A stretch of DNA of 52,959 nucleotides from Syntrophales bacterium (GCA_023228425.1 JALOBE010000020.1:1-52959); one strand, 5' to 3'; shown: positions 27,285 to 36,069, numbered from the stretch's first letter. A program made the numbers and translations. The notes: a model not told the origin generated them from the letters alone.

Positions 27285-27935
27285 TCACAGGCCCGGGGCA
27301 CAACAGGATGCTCCGACGGAGCCCATTCCGGCGGAAAAGGCCTCGAGATCGGCTCCGAGTCGCTCTTCCGTGACAATCCGTTCTATGACGATCCTGAAAT
27401 CATCGGCGCTGACGGGAAGAATGTTCAGGGCGGTCAAAGCTCCCACCATGATGATGTTCGCGAGAACGGCGTTTCCCAGGCTGACGGCCCGGTCTGTGGC
27501 GTCGATCATCCAGAGTTCTGCCGACAGCCTGAGAAGCGCGGCCTCGATTTCCGAAGGCGAGGGATAACCGAGTTCTCCCGTAATGACGTCTATGGGGTAG
27601 ACAGGACGCGTATTGGCAAGAACGATAACGCCGGGGTGGCCGTAGTCCGAGAGAACGCGGAGTGCCTCAACGGGTTCAAGGGCCACAACGATGTGGGCGG
27701 ATCCTTTCGGCATCCGGGGACTCCAGGTGCCCTGCACCGAGGCCCGGATGTGGCTCATCACCGAGCCGCCCCGCTGGGACGCGCCGAAAGTTTCGCCGAT
27801 GGTAATCATATAACCCCTGTTGGCGAGCATGCCCGCCAGAACGCGGGCAGCCATCACGTTTCCCTGGCCGCCTACGCCGGTGATGATGATGTTGCAGGGG
27901 TCGCCGGGGAGTCGGGGAGCCATCGTGGCCATCAT
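27285..27935 (-). CDS. iorB: indolepyruvate:ferredoxin oxidoreductase, beta subunit
   Basis: 216 residues from the ATG at 27935, which overlaps the iorA stop (ATGA) and has AAGGAGGT six bases upstream; the frame is open to 28094 but that part is iorA coding. The gamma-type domain of 2-oxoacid:ferredoxin oxidoreductases is seen: IIITGVGGQGNVMAARVLAG and GETFGASQRGGSVMSHIR. With IorA it oxidatively decarboxylates aryl pyruvates (from aromatic amino acids) to aryl-acetyl-CoA and reduces ferredoxin. Confidence 0.93.
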   Translation of the reverse strand: MMATMAPRLPGDPCNIIITGVGGQGNVMAARVLAGMLANRGYMITIGETFGASQRGGSVMSHIRASVQGTWSPRMPKGSAHIVVALEPVEALRVLSDYGHPGVIVLANTRPVYPIDVITGELGYPSPSEIEAALLRLSAELWMIDATDRAVSLGNAVLANIIMVGALTALNILPVSADDFRIVIERIVTEERLGADLEAFSAGMGSVGASCCAPGL

Positions 27936-29872
27936 GCAGGTACCTCCTTCAGAATGGCGGATCGAGGGCAGATGGAGGCGCATACACCGCATCCCACACA
28001 GAGAACCTCGTCGATGCGAGCTTTTCCACGTTCCCTGTCCCAGAGCAGTGCGGGACACCGGAAGAGGCGGGTACAGAGGCGGTTGCAGCCGCAATCCTCG
28101 CCGATGCAGAGAGTCTCATCCACCCGGACGTTATACGTCTTTGATCCCCTTTTCTCCGGAGACAGACTGCAGGACTGCCGGAGGATCAGGATGTTAAGTC
28201 CGTCATTGTTCTCCATGAGGGCGTTCAGGGTTTCCTGTGTGGAGGCCAGGTCAAAGGGGTCGCGCACCTCGACCCGGGCACCCATGGCTTCGCAGACCTT
28301 CTGGATATCCACTGCGGGTGTTTCCTGTCCCATGGCATTGACGGGCAGACCCGGATGAGGCTGGAACCCCGTCATGGCCGTTCCGCTGTTATCGAGGATC
28401 ACCATGGTGATCCTCGCCCGGTGATGAATGGCGTTTACCACGGCCGGCATGGCGGCGTGGAAGAAGGTTGAATCACCGCAGACTGCCAGGACAGGTCTGT
28501 CGAGGCCGAAGGACGACAATTGACCGAACCCGCTTGCCACGCCCGTTCCGGATCCCATGGAATGGAGGGTTTTGAGGGTGTTGGCGCCGCCCGGGAAAAC
28601 GTCCAGCGTGTAACAGCCGATGTCTCCGCAGACGAATCCCCGACGGCCATCGAGTTTCAGGGCCGTACGGATGCTCCAGTAGGAAGCCCGGTGGGGACAG
28701 CCGGGACAGAAGGAAAGACCCCGTCGGGGGATCAGGGGCAGGATTGTGTCCGGATCCTTCTCCTCATACTTCCGGTTCGTTCCTGCATCGTGGATATCGA
28801 GAATATCGCGCAAGGCCGCCGCAACGATGTCCGGTGAGAGCTCACCCGTCATGGGAAGCCTTCCATCACTCTTTCCGTAAAACTTCCCGATATCTGTATC
28901 CGCCGCCCGTTCGGCTGCCAGTACCTTGACGTTTTCCTCCAGGAAAGGAAGTACTTCTTCTACCACCAGGATTTTTCCGGCGGCGGAGAGGTGCCTGCCC
29001 AGCAGGTCCGGCGGCAGAGGCCAGGTGGTGGCGAGCTTCAGAAGTCCTGCCCTGCCGGCGAGGTTGAGCATGTGAATTGCCTCCCGGCTGTAGAGGGAGC
29101 AGACGCTGCTCGAGATAACCAGAAGCTCCGGGTTTTCCGGTCCCTCATAGGTATTGAAAGAAGAGTGCTCAAACAGATCACGGGCACGGCAGACCCGTTC
29201 CTGTTGAAGGTCGTGTTTGTACTCAACGGGGAGACTGATCATGGGGCCTTCACGGGGGTCCAGGACAGGGCCGTCATGACGGAAATCGGCGTGCCGCCCG
29301 CCGCCGGGGGGCAACCGTCCCGCCCGCACCATACCGCTGGCATGGGAAAGGCGGGTTACACTACGCAACATGACCAGCGTCCCGAGTTGTTCCGACAATT
29401 CAAAGGCCCAGGCCATCAGATCCTTGGATTCCTGAAAATCGCCGGGTTCCAGCAGGGGGAGTTCGATCATCCGGGCAAAATGACGGGATTCGCCTTCGTT
29501 CACGCTTGACAGGGCTCCCGGATCATCGCAGCAGACGAGTACCATGCCGCCTCGAATGCCCGAACCGGCCAAGTGGAGCAGAAAGTCGGAAGCCACGTTG
29601 ACACCGTTCTGCTTCATGATACACAACGATCGCAGGCTGGCGAAAGAAGCCGCCGCGGCCACCTCGAGTGCGACCTTTTCGTTGGTGGACCACTCCACAT
29701 ACAAGTTGAGTTCAGAAGCTACGCCGGCGAGATTTTTCAGGATTTCCGATGACGGCGTACCAGGGTAGGCGGCTGCCACCTGCATACCCGCTTCCAGAGC
29801 GCCCCGGGCAAGGGCCTCGTTTCCCATGAGAAGATGGAGTTCCCCTTCCCGCATTTCAATCAGCTTCGACAT
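27932..29872 (-). CDS. iorA: indolepyruvate:ferredoxin oxidoreductase, alpha subunit
   Basis: 646 residues, near the usual ~610-640. Order: pyrimidine-binding domain starting LLMGNEALARGALEAGMQVAAAYPGTPSSE, a central domain, the TPP-binding domain with FCPGCPHR, GDIGCYTLD and GDSTFFHAAMPA, and a C-terminal ferredoxin part with two Cys groups (CIGEDCGCNRLC...CP and CVGCGVCASICP) for Fe-S clusters. The start has AGGAG seven bases upstream. It overlaps the upstream FrhB-like gene by 17 bases, so the three are one operon. The arylpyruvate substrate is assigned from the family only. Confidence 0.95.
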   Translation of the reverse strand: MSKLIEMREGELHLLMGNEALARGALEAGMQVAAAYPGTPSSEILKNLAGVASELNLYVEWSTNEKVALEVAAAASFASLRSLCIMKQNGVNVASDFLLHLAGSGIRGGMVLVCCDDPGALSSVNEGESRHFARMIELPLLEPGDFQESKDLMAWAFELSEQLGTLVMLRSVTRLSHASGMVRAGRLPPGGGRHADFRHDGPVLDPREGPMISLPVEYKHDLQQERVCRARDLFEHSSFNTYEGPENPELLVISSSVCSLYSREAIHMLNLAGRAGLLKLATTWPLPPDLLGRHLSAAGKILVVEEVLPFLEENVKVLAAERAADTDIGKFYGKSDGRLPMTGELSPDIVAAALRDILDIHDAGTNRKYEEKDPDTILPLIPRRGLSFCPGCPHRASYWSIRTALKLDGRRGFVCGDIGCYTLDVFPGGANTLKTLHSMGSGTGVASGFGQLSSFGLDRPVLAVCGDSTFFHAAMPAVVNAIHHRARITMVILDNSGTAMTGFQPHPGLPVNAMGQETPAVDIQKVCEAMGARVEVRDPFDLASTQETLNALMENNDGLNILILRQSCSLSPEKRGSKTYNVRVDETLCIGEDCGCNRLCTRLFRCPALLWDRERGKARIDEVLCVGCGVCASICPRSAILKEVPA

Positions 29873-31016
29873 GGGTGTCTCCTCGCGTCAGTGCCGCCAG
29901 GACGGCATCATCGGCATCCAGGTAAATCAGGTCACGGGGATTGCCGCTCTTTTCTGCCAGGTTCTTCAGGGATTGCCGCTTTTTTTCAGCTGCCGCCCGC
30001 TTCAATGTTTCCAGGTTCTCCGGAGAGGCGTGGCGAAACTCGAGGATACCCTTTTCCCGCGCCATGGTGAGCAGGTCCATTCCACGCGCGGTTCTGACGA
30101 TTACCTGGTTCCAGGAGCGGTTTTCTTCCCACCTTTCCGAAAAACGGGCCGAGCCGACGGACAGGTCGGCGTACTCCGCCGTCGTGTCGATACAGAAGTG
30201 GCACCCTTCGCGGATGAAAGATTGAACCACGGCCAGGGGAAACCGGAGCAGGCCACTGTTCGTGTAAACTTCGAGGACGTCCCGGCCGGAGGGAATCTCC
30301 ATTCCCGTAACGGTTTCAGGATCGGCCGACGACTCCTTCAGCAGCTCGACCAGGCTGGCCTGTGACAGGGTGAAACCGCAGAAGAGGCCGATCACGATCC
30401 TGAGCTTGTCGATGGGATTGTCACCGGAAGGCAGGTCGGGCTTGAGGCGCATCCGGGACAGGGCAAAGGCCTGACAGGGTGTGGCCGCCACACCGATTGC
30501 TCCGGCATCGCCCTGGGCGACGCGGTTGAATTCGGCTATGACGGGTGACACGATAAAGGTGCTTTTGCCCCGCTTCAGGATTTCATCCGGCTCGGAGAGA
30601 GCCACCCCTTTCTTCAGGAAACCTTCCCGTCCTTCAGAGACGATGGCGGTGTCGATCAATCCTTCCTCGAGAGCAAGGGTCATGAGGGCTGAAACAACAC
30701 CCCCGTGCTGAGACGATTCCCTGGTTGCCTCGTCCGTCGCCCGGGCGATGCAGAAATCCTTCACCGGACCGATTTCCGGCGTGAACTCCGCCTGCTCGAA
30801 GAAGCGGCGGCGCATCTCATCGAGATCCACCGGAGTCCGGGGGCAGAAGGCGTAACATCGTCCCGAGGGTATGTCGCAGGGGTTTAGCGTGATGGTCCGA
30901 TCACGGTAAAATACCCGGTAAGGACAGAGGTTCACGCAGGCGCCACATCCCGTGCAGAGCCCCCTGTCACGGACCTGTTCATCCAGTTCCTTCTGTCCCT
31001 TGATCCGATATTCCAT
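29856..31016 (-). CDS. FrhB-like Fe-S flavoprotein (coenzyme F420 hydrogenase/dehydrogenase beta-subunit family)
   Basis: 386 residues from the ATG at 31016 (MEYRIKG), with an alternative ATG nine bases upstream. The N-terminus carries a 4Fe-4S motif CTGCGACVNLCPY plus further Cys (GRCYAFCPR). The two FrhB blocks follow: QHGGVVSALMTLALEEGLID and VAATPCQAFALSRM with IGLFCGF; a late CHFCIDTTAEYADLSVG motif matches the C-terminal FrhB domain, which binds flavin and Fe-S. The overlap with iorA suggests it passes electrons between ferredoxin from IorAB and another carrier. F420 itself is not implied, since most bacterial members do not need it. Confidence 0.85.
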   Translation of the reverse strand: MEYRIKGQKELDEQVRDRGLCTGCGACVNLCPYRVFYRDRTITLNPCDIPSGRCYAFCPRTPVDLDEMRRRFFEQAEFTPEIGPVKDFCIARATDEATRESSQHGGVVSALMTLALEEGLIDTAIVSEGREGFLKKGVALSEPDEILKRGKSTFIVSPVIAEFNRVAQGDAGAIGVAATPCQAFALSRMRLKPDLPSGDNPIDKLRIVIGLFCGFTLSQASLVELLKESSADPETVTGMEIPSGRDVLEVYTNSGLLRFPLAVVQSFIREGCHFCIDTTAEYADLSVGSARFSERWEENRSWNQVIVRTARGMDLLTMAREKGILEFRHASPENLETLKRAAAEKKRQSLKNLAEKSGNPRDLIYLDADDAVLAALTRGDTHVEAD

Positions 31017-31072
31017 GGGGATCATCCTCTCCCTCGACTGAATCTGTGAAGAACAGTTCTTGGTACAGGCGA

Positions 31073-31657
31073 TCATTTTCGGACAGGACGTTCGTCATCC
31101 AGGGCTTTGTCCTGATCTATCCGCTCCAGGAGCTGTTTCATGGCCGGACCGCCCGAGCGCCAGACGAGACAGGTGTCCTCCAGTAACGCGCACGCTGCTT
31201 CCCCGGTGTCTTTTAATCGCAACGGCCGTTCTGCCATGGCGGACCATGCTCCCTGAACGGCCGCCGATCCCATGGCCAGAAAGAGGGATGCCAAGTGAGT
31301 GCATCCTCTGCCTTTTCCGGCTGACGCCCTGACCCGGTCGGTGAATCCCCGTTCGATTCTCGTGCCCCTGAACAGGTCAAGGGAATTCTGTGCTTCCAGG
31401 CACTCGTCCCTGGGCGTGCGGGGCATTTCAACGTCGATCGATTCGATGGTCATGTCCGACCGTCGCACTATAAGCCTGATGATCATGTCATGAACGATGC
31501 CCGGCGGAAAAACCGTTCCGCCGAAGGAACGCGTTTCATTAAAGCGATTGTCCCGGAGACGCCCCACCACGAGAAGGGAAGTGGCGCCGTGCTCGAAGGT
31601 TTCGACTTCGATGCTTCGCCTGTGCACAGGTGAAGGAGGGGCTTCTTTGAAGGTCAT
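31073..31657 (-). CDS. DUF2889 family protein
   Basis: 194 residues from the ATG at 31657 (AAAGGA six bases upstream); an in-frame ATG at 31672 is an alternative. Matches the DUF2889 pattern: HRRSIEVETFEHG near the start, an antiparallel region with EVEMPRTPRDECLEAQ-like text, and GKGRGCTHLASLFLAMGSAAVQGAW. No enzymatic motif is evident and the function of the family is unknown; members are frequent in anaerobic Proteobacteria. It lies 57 bases upstream of the FrhB-iorA-iorB genes on the same strand and may be the first gene of that operon. Confidence 0.75.
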   Translation of the reverse strand: MTFKEAPPSPVHRRSIEVETFEHGATSLLVVGRLRDNRFNETRSFGGTVFPPGIVHDMIIRLIVRRSDMTIESIDVEMPRTPRDECLEAQNSLDLFRGTRIERGFTDRVRASAGKGRGCTHLASLFLAMGSAAVQGAWSAMAERPLRLKDTGEAACALLEDTCLVWRSGGPAMKQLLERIDQDKALDDERPVRK

Positions 31658-31959
31658 GTCGGATCCTTTCATTACTCCATGAATTTCTCCGGCGGGCGGC
31701 GCACTGCCGGACACTCACCGGAGCGTATGGGCCGGTTGCCGGGAACATCACCGTGCCGCCGAGGAAAGGGTGGGTCTGAAACAGGCCACGGCAACAACCA
31801 CGACAGGAGAAGCTATGCTCGACGTTCCGCGTTTCCGACGTCTGTACGACAGGGTCGTCCTCCAGGGCGAGACGAAGGATTCCCAAGGTTTCCTTTTTCT
31901 GTATCTCCCACCTGACGTTTGAAACGAGGTACGGGCCGGGGTTCCGGCTGTTCCCCCTG
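31658..31959. other. intergenic region, no gene recognised
   Basis: About 300 bases between the thioesterase gene and DUF2889. Open frames exist on both strands (for example 31679-31915 plus) but none has a ribosome site or recognisable domain. It presumably holds the promoter of the minus-strand DUF2889-ior genes; I could not pick a convincing -35/-10 pair. Confidence 0.4.
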
Positions 31960-32403
31960 CTACCCGCGGTCCAACCCGGATCCTTCCATTTCAGCCAGGC
32001 GGACGACCAGCGCTTCGGGGACGGGTGCGGGGCGCCGGGTTTTCTGATCCATGGTGACCCACACCACGTCCCCTGTCACCCGGGGCACCTCTTCCGCCCC
32101 ACAATAGATTTCAAGGGCAAAGGTGAGGGATGATCTCCCCAATCGGGCGGCACGGACATGAATATCGATGATCTCATCGAAACGGACGGGCTCTTTGAAC
32201 TCCACCGAAGCCTTGACGACGTGTACGTCATGTCCGGTTTCAAGCAGGATTGTTCCGTAGTCGAAACCCAGGGAACGCAGGTATTCCGTAATCGCCGTGT
32301 CGAAGTACTTCAGGTAATTTCCAAAAAACACGATTGCCTGTCCGTCGAGGTCCGCGTATTCTATGCGGCGCCGGTGATGAAAGACGAAATCATTTTTTGC
32401 CAT
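31960..32403 (-). CDS. hotdog-fold acyl-CoA thioesterase (YbgC/FadM, 4HBT family)
   Basis: 147 residues. The N-terminal HHRRRIEYADLDGQAIVFFGNYLKYFD is the 4-hydroxybenzoyl-CoA thioesterase pattern with candidate catalytic Asp18 or Asp20, followed by VKASVEFKEPVRFDEIIDI and a final TGDVVWVTMD strand. It would hydrolyse an acyl-CoA; the substrate is unknown. It overlaps the 3' end of the RNase HI gene by 14 bases, so both are read from one transcript. Confidence 0.85.
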   Translation of the reverse strand: MAKNDFVFHHRRRIEYADLDGQAIVFFGNYLKYFDTAITEYLRSLGFDYGTILLETGHDVHVVKASVEFKEPVRFDEIIDIHVRAARLGRSSLTFALEIYCGAEEVPRVTGDVVWVTMDQKTRRPAPVPEALVVRLAEMEGSGLDRG

Positions 32404-33154
32404 TGCTCTTCCCTTCTTTCAAAAGGGCGACCTGTTCGTGACCCTCCTGCCGTTTTCCCCTGTAGCCGTGATCCACATACAGGCGGCTGCCTTCAGCCGC
32501 CTGTAGGGCCAGTTTGTCACAGCGTTCGTTTTCCCGGTCTCCCGCGTGGCCGCGGATCCAAACGAAGCGGACCCGGTGCATTTCGCAGAGCCCGAGCAGC
32601 TTCTTCCAGAGATCGACGTTGCGGACCGCGTCGACGCGGTTTCTCATCCAGTTGCCTGCCCGCCACTTCTCAGCCCACCCCTTGTTGATGCCATTGACCA
32701 CATAGCTTGAGTCGCTGTGGAGTACGACCGAAGAAGGTTTTTCGAGTGATTCCAGGGCGGCAATGCAGGCCAGCAATTCCATACGGTTGTTCGTGGTCAG
32801 CCGAAAACCCCGGGACAACTCTCGCCTTGTTTCTCCATCTATAATGACGACACCGTAGCCGCCGGGCCCCGGATTGCCGCGGCAGGCGCCGTCGGTGTAA
32901 ATGATCACGTCGCCTGGCCGGACCTGTGCCCTTGGTGAGGATGGACCGCCTTTTTTCGACGGGGGGTTCTTTTCTGTTCTTTCATCGGGATTGCGGAGCC
33001 ACGTCTCGGCTTTTCCCCGCGAAAAAAAGCCCCGATAGCGGGCGTCGGCAAATCCCCGTACCTGCTCCTCGGCGCCGCCGGGACCGAACCAGTTTTCGTA
33101 TATTCCGGGTTTTCTCCCCCGCAAGACTGCGTAGTATTTTTTCTGTCGTCCCAT
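32390..33154 (-). CDS. rnhA: ribonuclease HI with N-terminal viroplasmin (RHBD) domain
   Basis: 254 residues; an upstream in-frame ATG at 33175 is possible and neither start has a clear ribosome site. The first ~45 residues (KYYAVLRGRKPGIYENW ... VRGFADARYRGFFS) form the viroplasmin/hybrid-binding domain known from eukaryotic RNase H1. The catalytic domain has Asp88 (YTDGAC), Glu126 (NNRMELLA), Asp148 (HSDSSYV), His203 (RGHAGD) and Asp213, all expected residues. It removes RNA from RNA-DNA hybrids. A basic linker (KKGG, about 60-80) joins the two domains. Confidence 0.94.
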   Translation of the reverse strand: MGRQKKYYAVLRGRKPGIYENWFGPGGAEEQVRGFADARYRGFFSRGKAETWLRNPDERTEKNPPSKKGGPSSPRAQVRPGDVIIYTDGACRGNPGPGGYGVVIIDGETRRELSRGFRLTTNNRMELLACIAALESLEKPSSVVLHSDSSYVVNGINKGWAEKWRAGNWMRNRVDAVRNVDLWKKLLGLCEMHRVRFVWIRGHAGDRENERCDKLALQAAEGSRLYVDHGYRGKRQEGHEQVALLKEGKSNGKK

Positions 33155-33185
33155 GAATAGCCGCTCAGGTCGCACCCATCAAGCT

Positions 33186-33998
33186 TCAGAGCAGACTTTT
33201 CCAGGTGGGTCGCTGCAGGAACGATCCTTCCACGTTATCCTCCATTTCTTTGAAGAGGGACAGGGGAACGGCAAAGGTCATCAGGTTAGATTCACCCAGT
33301 CGGCGGCGGACATGGACCCGCGCGGAGAGGTCCGTCAGGCCCGCAACTGCCCGGGGCGCGTCCGATTGTGCCTCCCGCCAGGGGTAGATTCCTATGGCCT
33401 GGCACCCGGCCGCGAAGGGCATGATAACTGTCTCATTGTTCGTGCGACCGTAATTGGCCAGTACAACGAGGGCTGAGAACTGATCGGGGTTTACAAAGAA
33501 AATGATGACTTCCGGCACGTCGTTTCCACCTTCGACATCATCCAGGGGCCTGAAGACGGCGAAAGATCCGGGCATGTCCCTGATGGGCAAGTTGTCGATA
33601 AAGGCGGAAACCTGCTCAGGTCCCTTCAGGTATCGTTCACCCTCAAGAAAATTGTCGAATGTGTCGGAGGTGACAAAAGGTTTGATTGTCTCGGCCAGTT
33701 CCCTGCCCCCTTCGCGTGAGGCGTTTCCCGAGGAGAGGAAATGGCAGAACCCGGGGACACCGCCGGGAAAGTTGACGTACTGGTTTCCGAATCCCAAGCC
33801 GACACCGCCGCCCGGGCAACCGAAAGTCTTGATCCCGCACGCGGCGGGTTTTCCTTTTGCCGCATGGGTCGCAAGCCACATAACGCAACCCCAGCGCCCT
33901 TCCTTGAACTGGAGAGATCCCGGAGGTACCTCGTCGCTCCGGGAAAGGGCAACAGGACAATAGCGTAATCCGATGGCTTCGGCAATTCTGCTTCGCAT
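33186..33998 (-). CDS. DUF169 family protein
   Basis: 270 residues. Family features include GLRYCPVALSR at the N-terminus, the glycine- and cysteine-rich ACGIKTFGCPGGGVGLGF, and GFCHFLSSG. Five or more Cys residues (RYCP, GCVM, ACG, GCPGG, FCHF) could bind a metal or cluster, but that is inference. The function of DUF169 is unknown; it is common in anaerobes and archaea. It sits 31 bases upstream of rnhA on the same strand. Confidence 0.8.
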   Translation of the reverse strand: MRSRIAEAIGLRYCPVALSRSDEVPPGSLQFKEGRWGCVMWLATHAAKGKPAACGIKTFGCPGGGVGLGFGNQYVNFPGGVPGFCHFLSSGNASREGGRELAETIKPFVTSDTFDNFLEGERYLKGPEQVSAFIDNLPIRDMPGSFAVFRPLDDVEGGNDVPEVIIFFVNPDQFSALVVLANYGRTNNETVIMPFAAGCQAIGIYPWREAQSDAPRAVAGLTDLSARVHVRRRLGESNLMTFAVPLSLFKEMEDNVEGSFLQRPTWKSLL

Positions 33999-34034
33999 TG
34001 CTCGTACCTTTCTATCCCTTCGGCGTCACGAATG

Positions 34035-34472
34035 TCATTGCCACCGGTTGTGATTATAGCGGAATATCTCGGTTACCTTTCGGTGACTGACGGGGTAAAA
34101 GGGGCCTTTTGAAGCGCTTATGCGGGACGGTCCCCTGCATTCGTAGATGCTTTCGATGTAGGTAAGCACTCCGATGTATGGCGTCAGACGTGAACCGGTG
34201 AGTTTTACTTCAATGGTGGTGGTCGAAGGGTCGATGCTGAAATAGCGTCCCGTAAAATGGGGATTCCCGACCGTAATAGACACATTATCCGGTCGGTGAA
34301 GAAAGTTCCTGTTGAGAGTGAGAATACGGGACGCGGCAAAATCCTGAAACTGGACATACAGGGTATGGTCCTTGCCGAGTACCGTTGTTCCTTCCTGACT
34401 GCCGGCATAGGAACAGGGGATGCCGAGGAAGAGTACCAGCACAAGAATCAGGACGGTGATTCCCCTCTTCAT
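34035..34472 (-). CDS. small exported protein of unknown function
   Basis: 145 residues from the ATG at 34472 (CGGGA eight bases upstream). A signal peptide is clear: MKRG, hydrophobic core TVLILVLVLFLGIP, then CSYA followed by Gly-Ser; SYA is a good signal peptidase I site and there is no proper lipobox. The mature part is a short, beta-rich polypeptide with one Cys and no family I recognise. It lies downstream of the VWA-OmpA gene on the same strand, with a hairpin between them. Confidence 0.7.
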   Translation of the reverse strand: MKRGITVLILVLVLFLGIPCSYAGSQEGTTVLGKDHTLYVQFQDFAASRILTLNRNFLHRPDNVSITVGNPHFTGRYFSIDPSTTTIEVKLTGSRLTPYIGVLTYIESIYECRGPSRISASKGPFYPVSHRKVTEIFRYNHNRWQ

Positions 34473-34543
34473 CGGTAGTTCCCGGACGCACTGCGCCCCT
34501 ATGCCGGGTGGTCCATGATCCATTCAGGTTCCAAAGGCTGCAA

Positions 34544-34583
34544 GAGGCCGCGAAAGGCGATACGAAGAGTCTTTCGCGACCTC
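34544..34583 (-). terminator. hairpin between the VWA-OmpA gene and the downstream exported protein
   Basis: On the minus strand GAGGTCGCGAAAG (34583-34571) pairs with CTTTCGCGGCCTC (34556-34544) over 13 positions with one G-U pair. It lies 17 bases after the VWA-OmpA stop codon. No U-run follows, so it could be a factor-dependent terminator or a 3' stabilising stem rather than a simple intrinsic terminator. Confidence 0.55.
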
Positions 34584-34599
34584 CTGCTTCGTCAGTTGC

Positions 34600-35658
34600 T
34601 TACTGCAGGCGCAATTCAACCCTGCGGTTCAGGGCGCGGCCTTCCCGTGTATCATTGTTGAAGGTGGGCTTCGTCAGACCGAATCCACCGGCATCCAGAC
34701 GGTCACGGCTTATACCTTCTCTGACCAGAAAATCAGCCACGGCCTGGGCTCTCCGTTGGGACAGCTTCATGTTGTAGTCAGCGGGTCCGATATTACAGGT
34801 ATGACCTTCCACGGCGACTTTGACGCCCGGGCGGGCTTTGAGCATTCGTGCCGCTTCCTTAAGAAGCTCAGCGTACTCGGCCTTGATCACCGCACTGTCA
34901 AAATCAAAATTGATATTGCTGAACACGATTACTTCTTCGGCCGGAGCGGGAGGAGGGGCGGGGGCAGCAACGGTTACTTCCCTGGTCGTGTAGAATACGC
35001 GTTCAATAAAATCGGCACGGTAAGCATCCTGCATCAGGCTGGCGCCATCGGCGACAACGGAGCAGGCATTGAGCCCCGCGAGATCGTCAATAAAGGCCTT
35101 TTCAGACGGAGTCTGGGCATAGCTGATGAAATGAAAGCAGATTTTGTCTCCGTAGCTGTCGTACATACCCTGCATGATACCCCGGGGCTCCGGTCCCCAG
35201 TTTGACTCGCCGTCCGCAACGGCAATTACGGCGATGCGGTCCCGAAGGCCTGACAGGGGAGCGTTCAGGCTTTGCAGGCCATCACCCATAGGGGTCATAC
35301 GGCCGAAAACAGGTATGTCCGTCGGGATTGCCGACAGGGTACCGGCAAGGGCCTCACGGTTGAAGGGTCTGGCAGGGCTGTATTCCTTGTAAGGTCCGAA
35401 GGTATATGCCCCCGCGTTGACATCCATTCCGGGTATATCATTGTTAATAGCCGCCAGGGCTTCCCGGGCTGCCTCTGCCTTTGTCATACCGGCCTTACCG
35501 TAGTCAAAAGCCATGGAACCGGAATTGTCCACAAAAAAGACGAAATTTTCAGCCTTGGGTTCGATGACGATTTCCGTTTGGGCTCCGGCCGTCGCCGCCA
35601 CACCGAACAGGGCTACGACACACAAAGAGACGATTGCTGCCTTCATAAACTTTCTCAT
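34600..35658 (-). CDS. envelope protein with von Willebrand A and OmpA domains
   Basis: 352 residues from the ATG at 35658 (AGGAGG eight bases upstream). Signal peptide 1-26 ending TAGA before Gln27. A VWA domain follows with a metal-site motif DNSGS (44-48) and a second part TPMGDGLQSL. A Pro/Ala linker (APAPPPAPAEE) leads to a C-terminal OmpA peptidoglycan-binding domain (NINFDFDSAVIKAEY, VEGHTCNIG, LSQRRAQAVADFL, NRRVELRLQ). It therefore likely sits in the periplasm bound to murein and presents a VWA domain. No lipobox is present. Function beyond wall binding is unknown. Confidence 0.88.
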   Translation of the reverse strand: MRKFMKAAIVSLCVVALFGVAATAGAQTEIVIEPKAENFVFFVDNSGSMAFDYGKAGMTKAEAAREALAAINNDIPGMDVNAGAYTFGPYKEYSPARPFNREALAGTLSAIPTDIPVFGRMTPMGDGLQSLNAPLSGLRDRIAVIAVADGESNWGPEPRGIMQGMYDSYGDKICFHFISYAQTPSEKAFIDDLAGLNACSVVADGASLMQDAYRADFIERVFYTTREVTVAAPAPPPAPAEEVIVFSNINFDFDSAVIKAEYAELLKEAARMLKARPGVKVAVEGHTCNIGPADYNMKLSQRRAQAVADFLVREGISRDRLDAGGFGLTKPTFNNDTREGRALNRRVELRLQ

Positions 35659-35742
35659 TTCTGGTACCTCCTCGCGCACGGGTTAGAGTAGTAACTGTCT
35701 GTAGAACGCCTTATATGAAAATGCCTTTTTGAGGCCTATTTT

Positions 35743-35823
35743 GTCATTTCGAGGAGCATCGCGACGAGAACTCTTTCTTTAATATCGATATGTTGCAAGA
35801 TTTCTCCCTGCGGTCGAAATGAC
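35743..35823. repeat. 81-bp palindromic intergenic repeat, copy 3 (GTCATTTCGA family)
   Basis: GTCATTTCGA (35743-35752) and TCGAAATGAC (35814-35823) are perfect inverted ends. The inner text GAGGAGCATCGCGAC matches copy 2, and AGATTTCTCCCTGCGGTCGAAATGAC read backwards matches the left part of copy 1. It lies 54 bases from the larger repeat at 35877. Confidence 0.8.
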
Positions 35824-35876
35824 AAAATCAATAGTTTTGCAAAGGTCTCTTTTTCGCATGCCTGCCGTACTGAACG

Positions 35877-36069
35877 TGACGGCCTTGTAAAAAGTTCGAA
35901 AACGTCCAAAAGAAGGCGGCTTTGTAAAAGATTCGTCGGCAAAGCGCGCGCATCCTGAGGAATGAGGCCTGCGTTGGGGTACGCCGCAGTGACGAGGGAT
36001 GCAACGCAATCCAGCATCCGGTTATAATGCCGGAGGCATGCCTCCGGCAACTTTTTTCGAAGCCGTTAA
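35877..36069 (-). mobile_element. MITE-like element, copy A (~193 bp)
   Basis: Non-coding element with imperfect terminal inverted repeats: TGACGGCCTTGTAAAAAGTT at the left and, read on the minus strand from 36069, TTAACGGCTTCGAAAAAAGTT. Internally it has the palindrome CGGAGGCATGCCTCCG near the right end and the block CCTGAGGAATGAGGC. The same blocks occur in inverted order at 40838-41033. The element has no open frame and would need a transposase in trans. Confidence 0.75.

Noticed and set aside
27932..28094. Longer IorB start at 28094
   Set aside because: The extension is out of frame within iorA coding sequence; the ATG at 27935 has a perfect ribosome site and the ATGA overlap.
31539..31886. 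Minus frame of 115 codons in the gap and over DUF2889
   Set aside because: Cys-rich by chance; mostly overlaps the DUF2889 gene in another frame and lacks a ribosome site.
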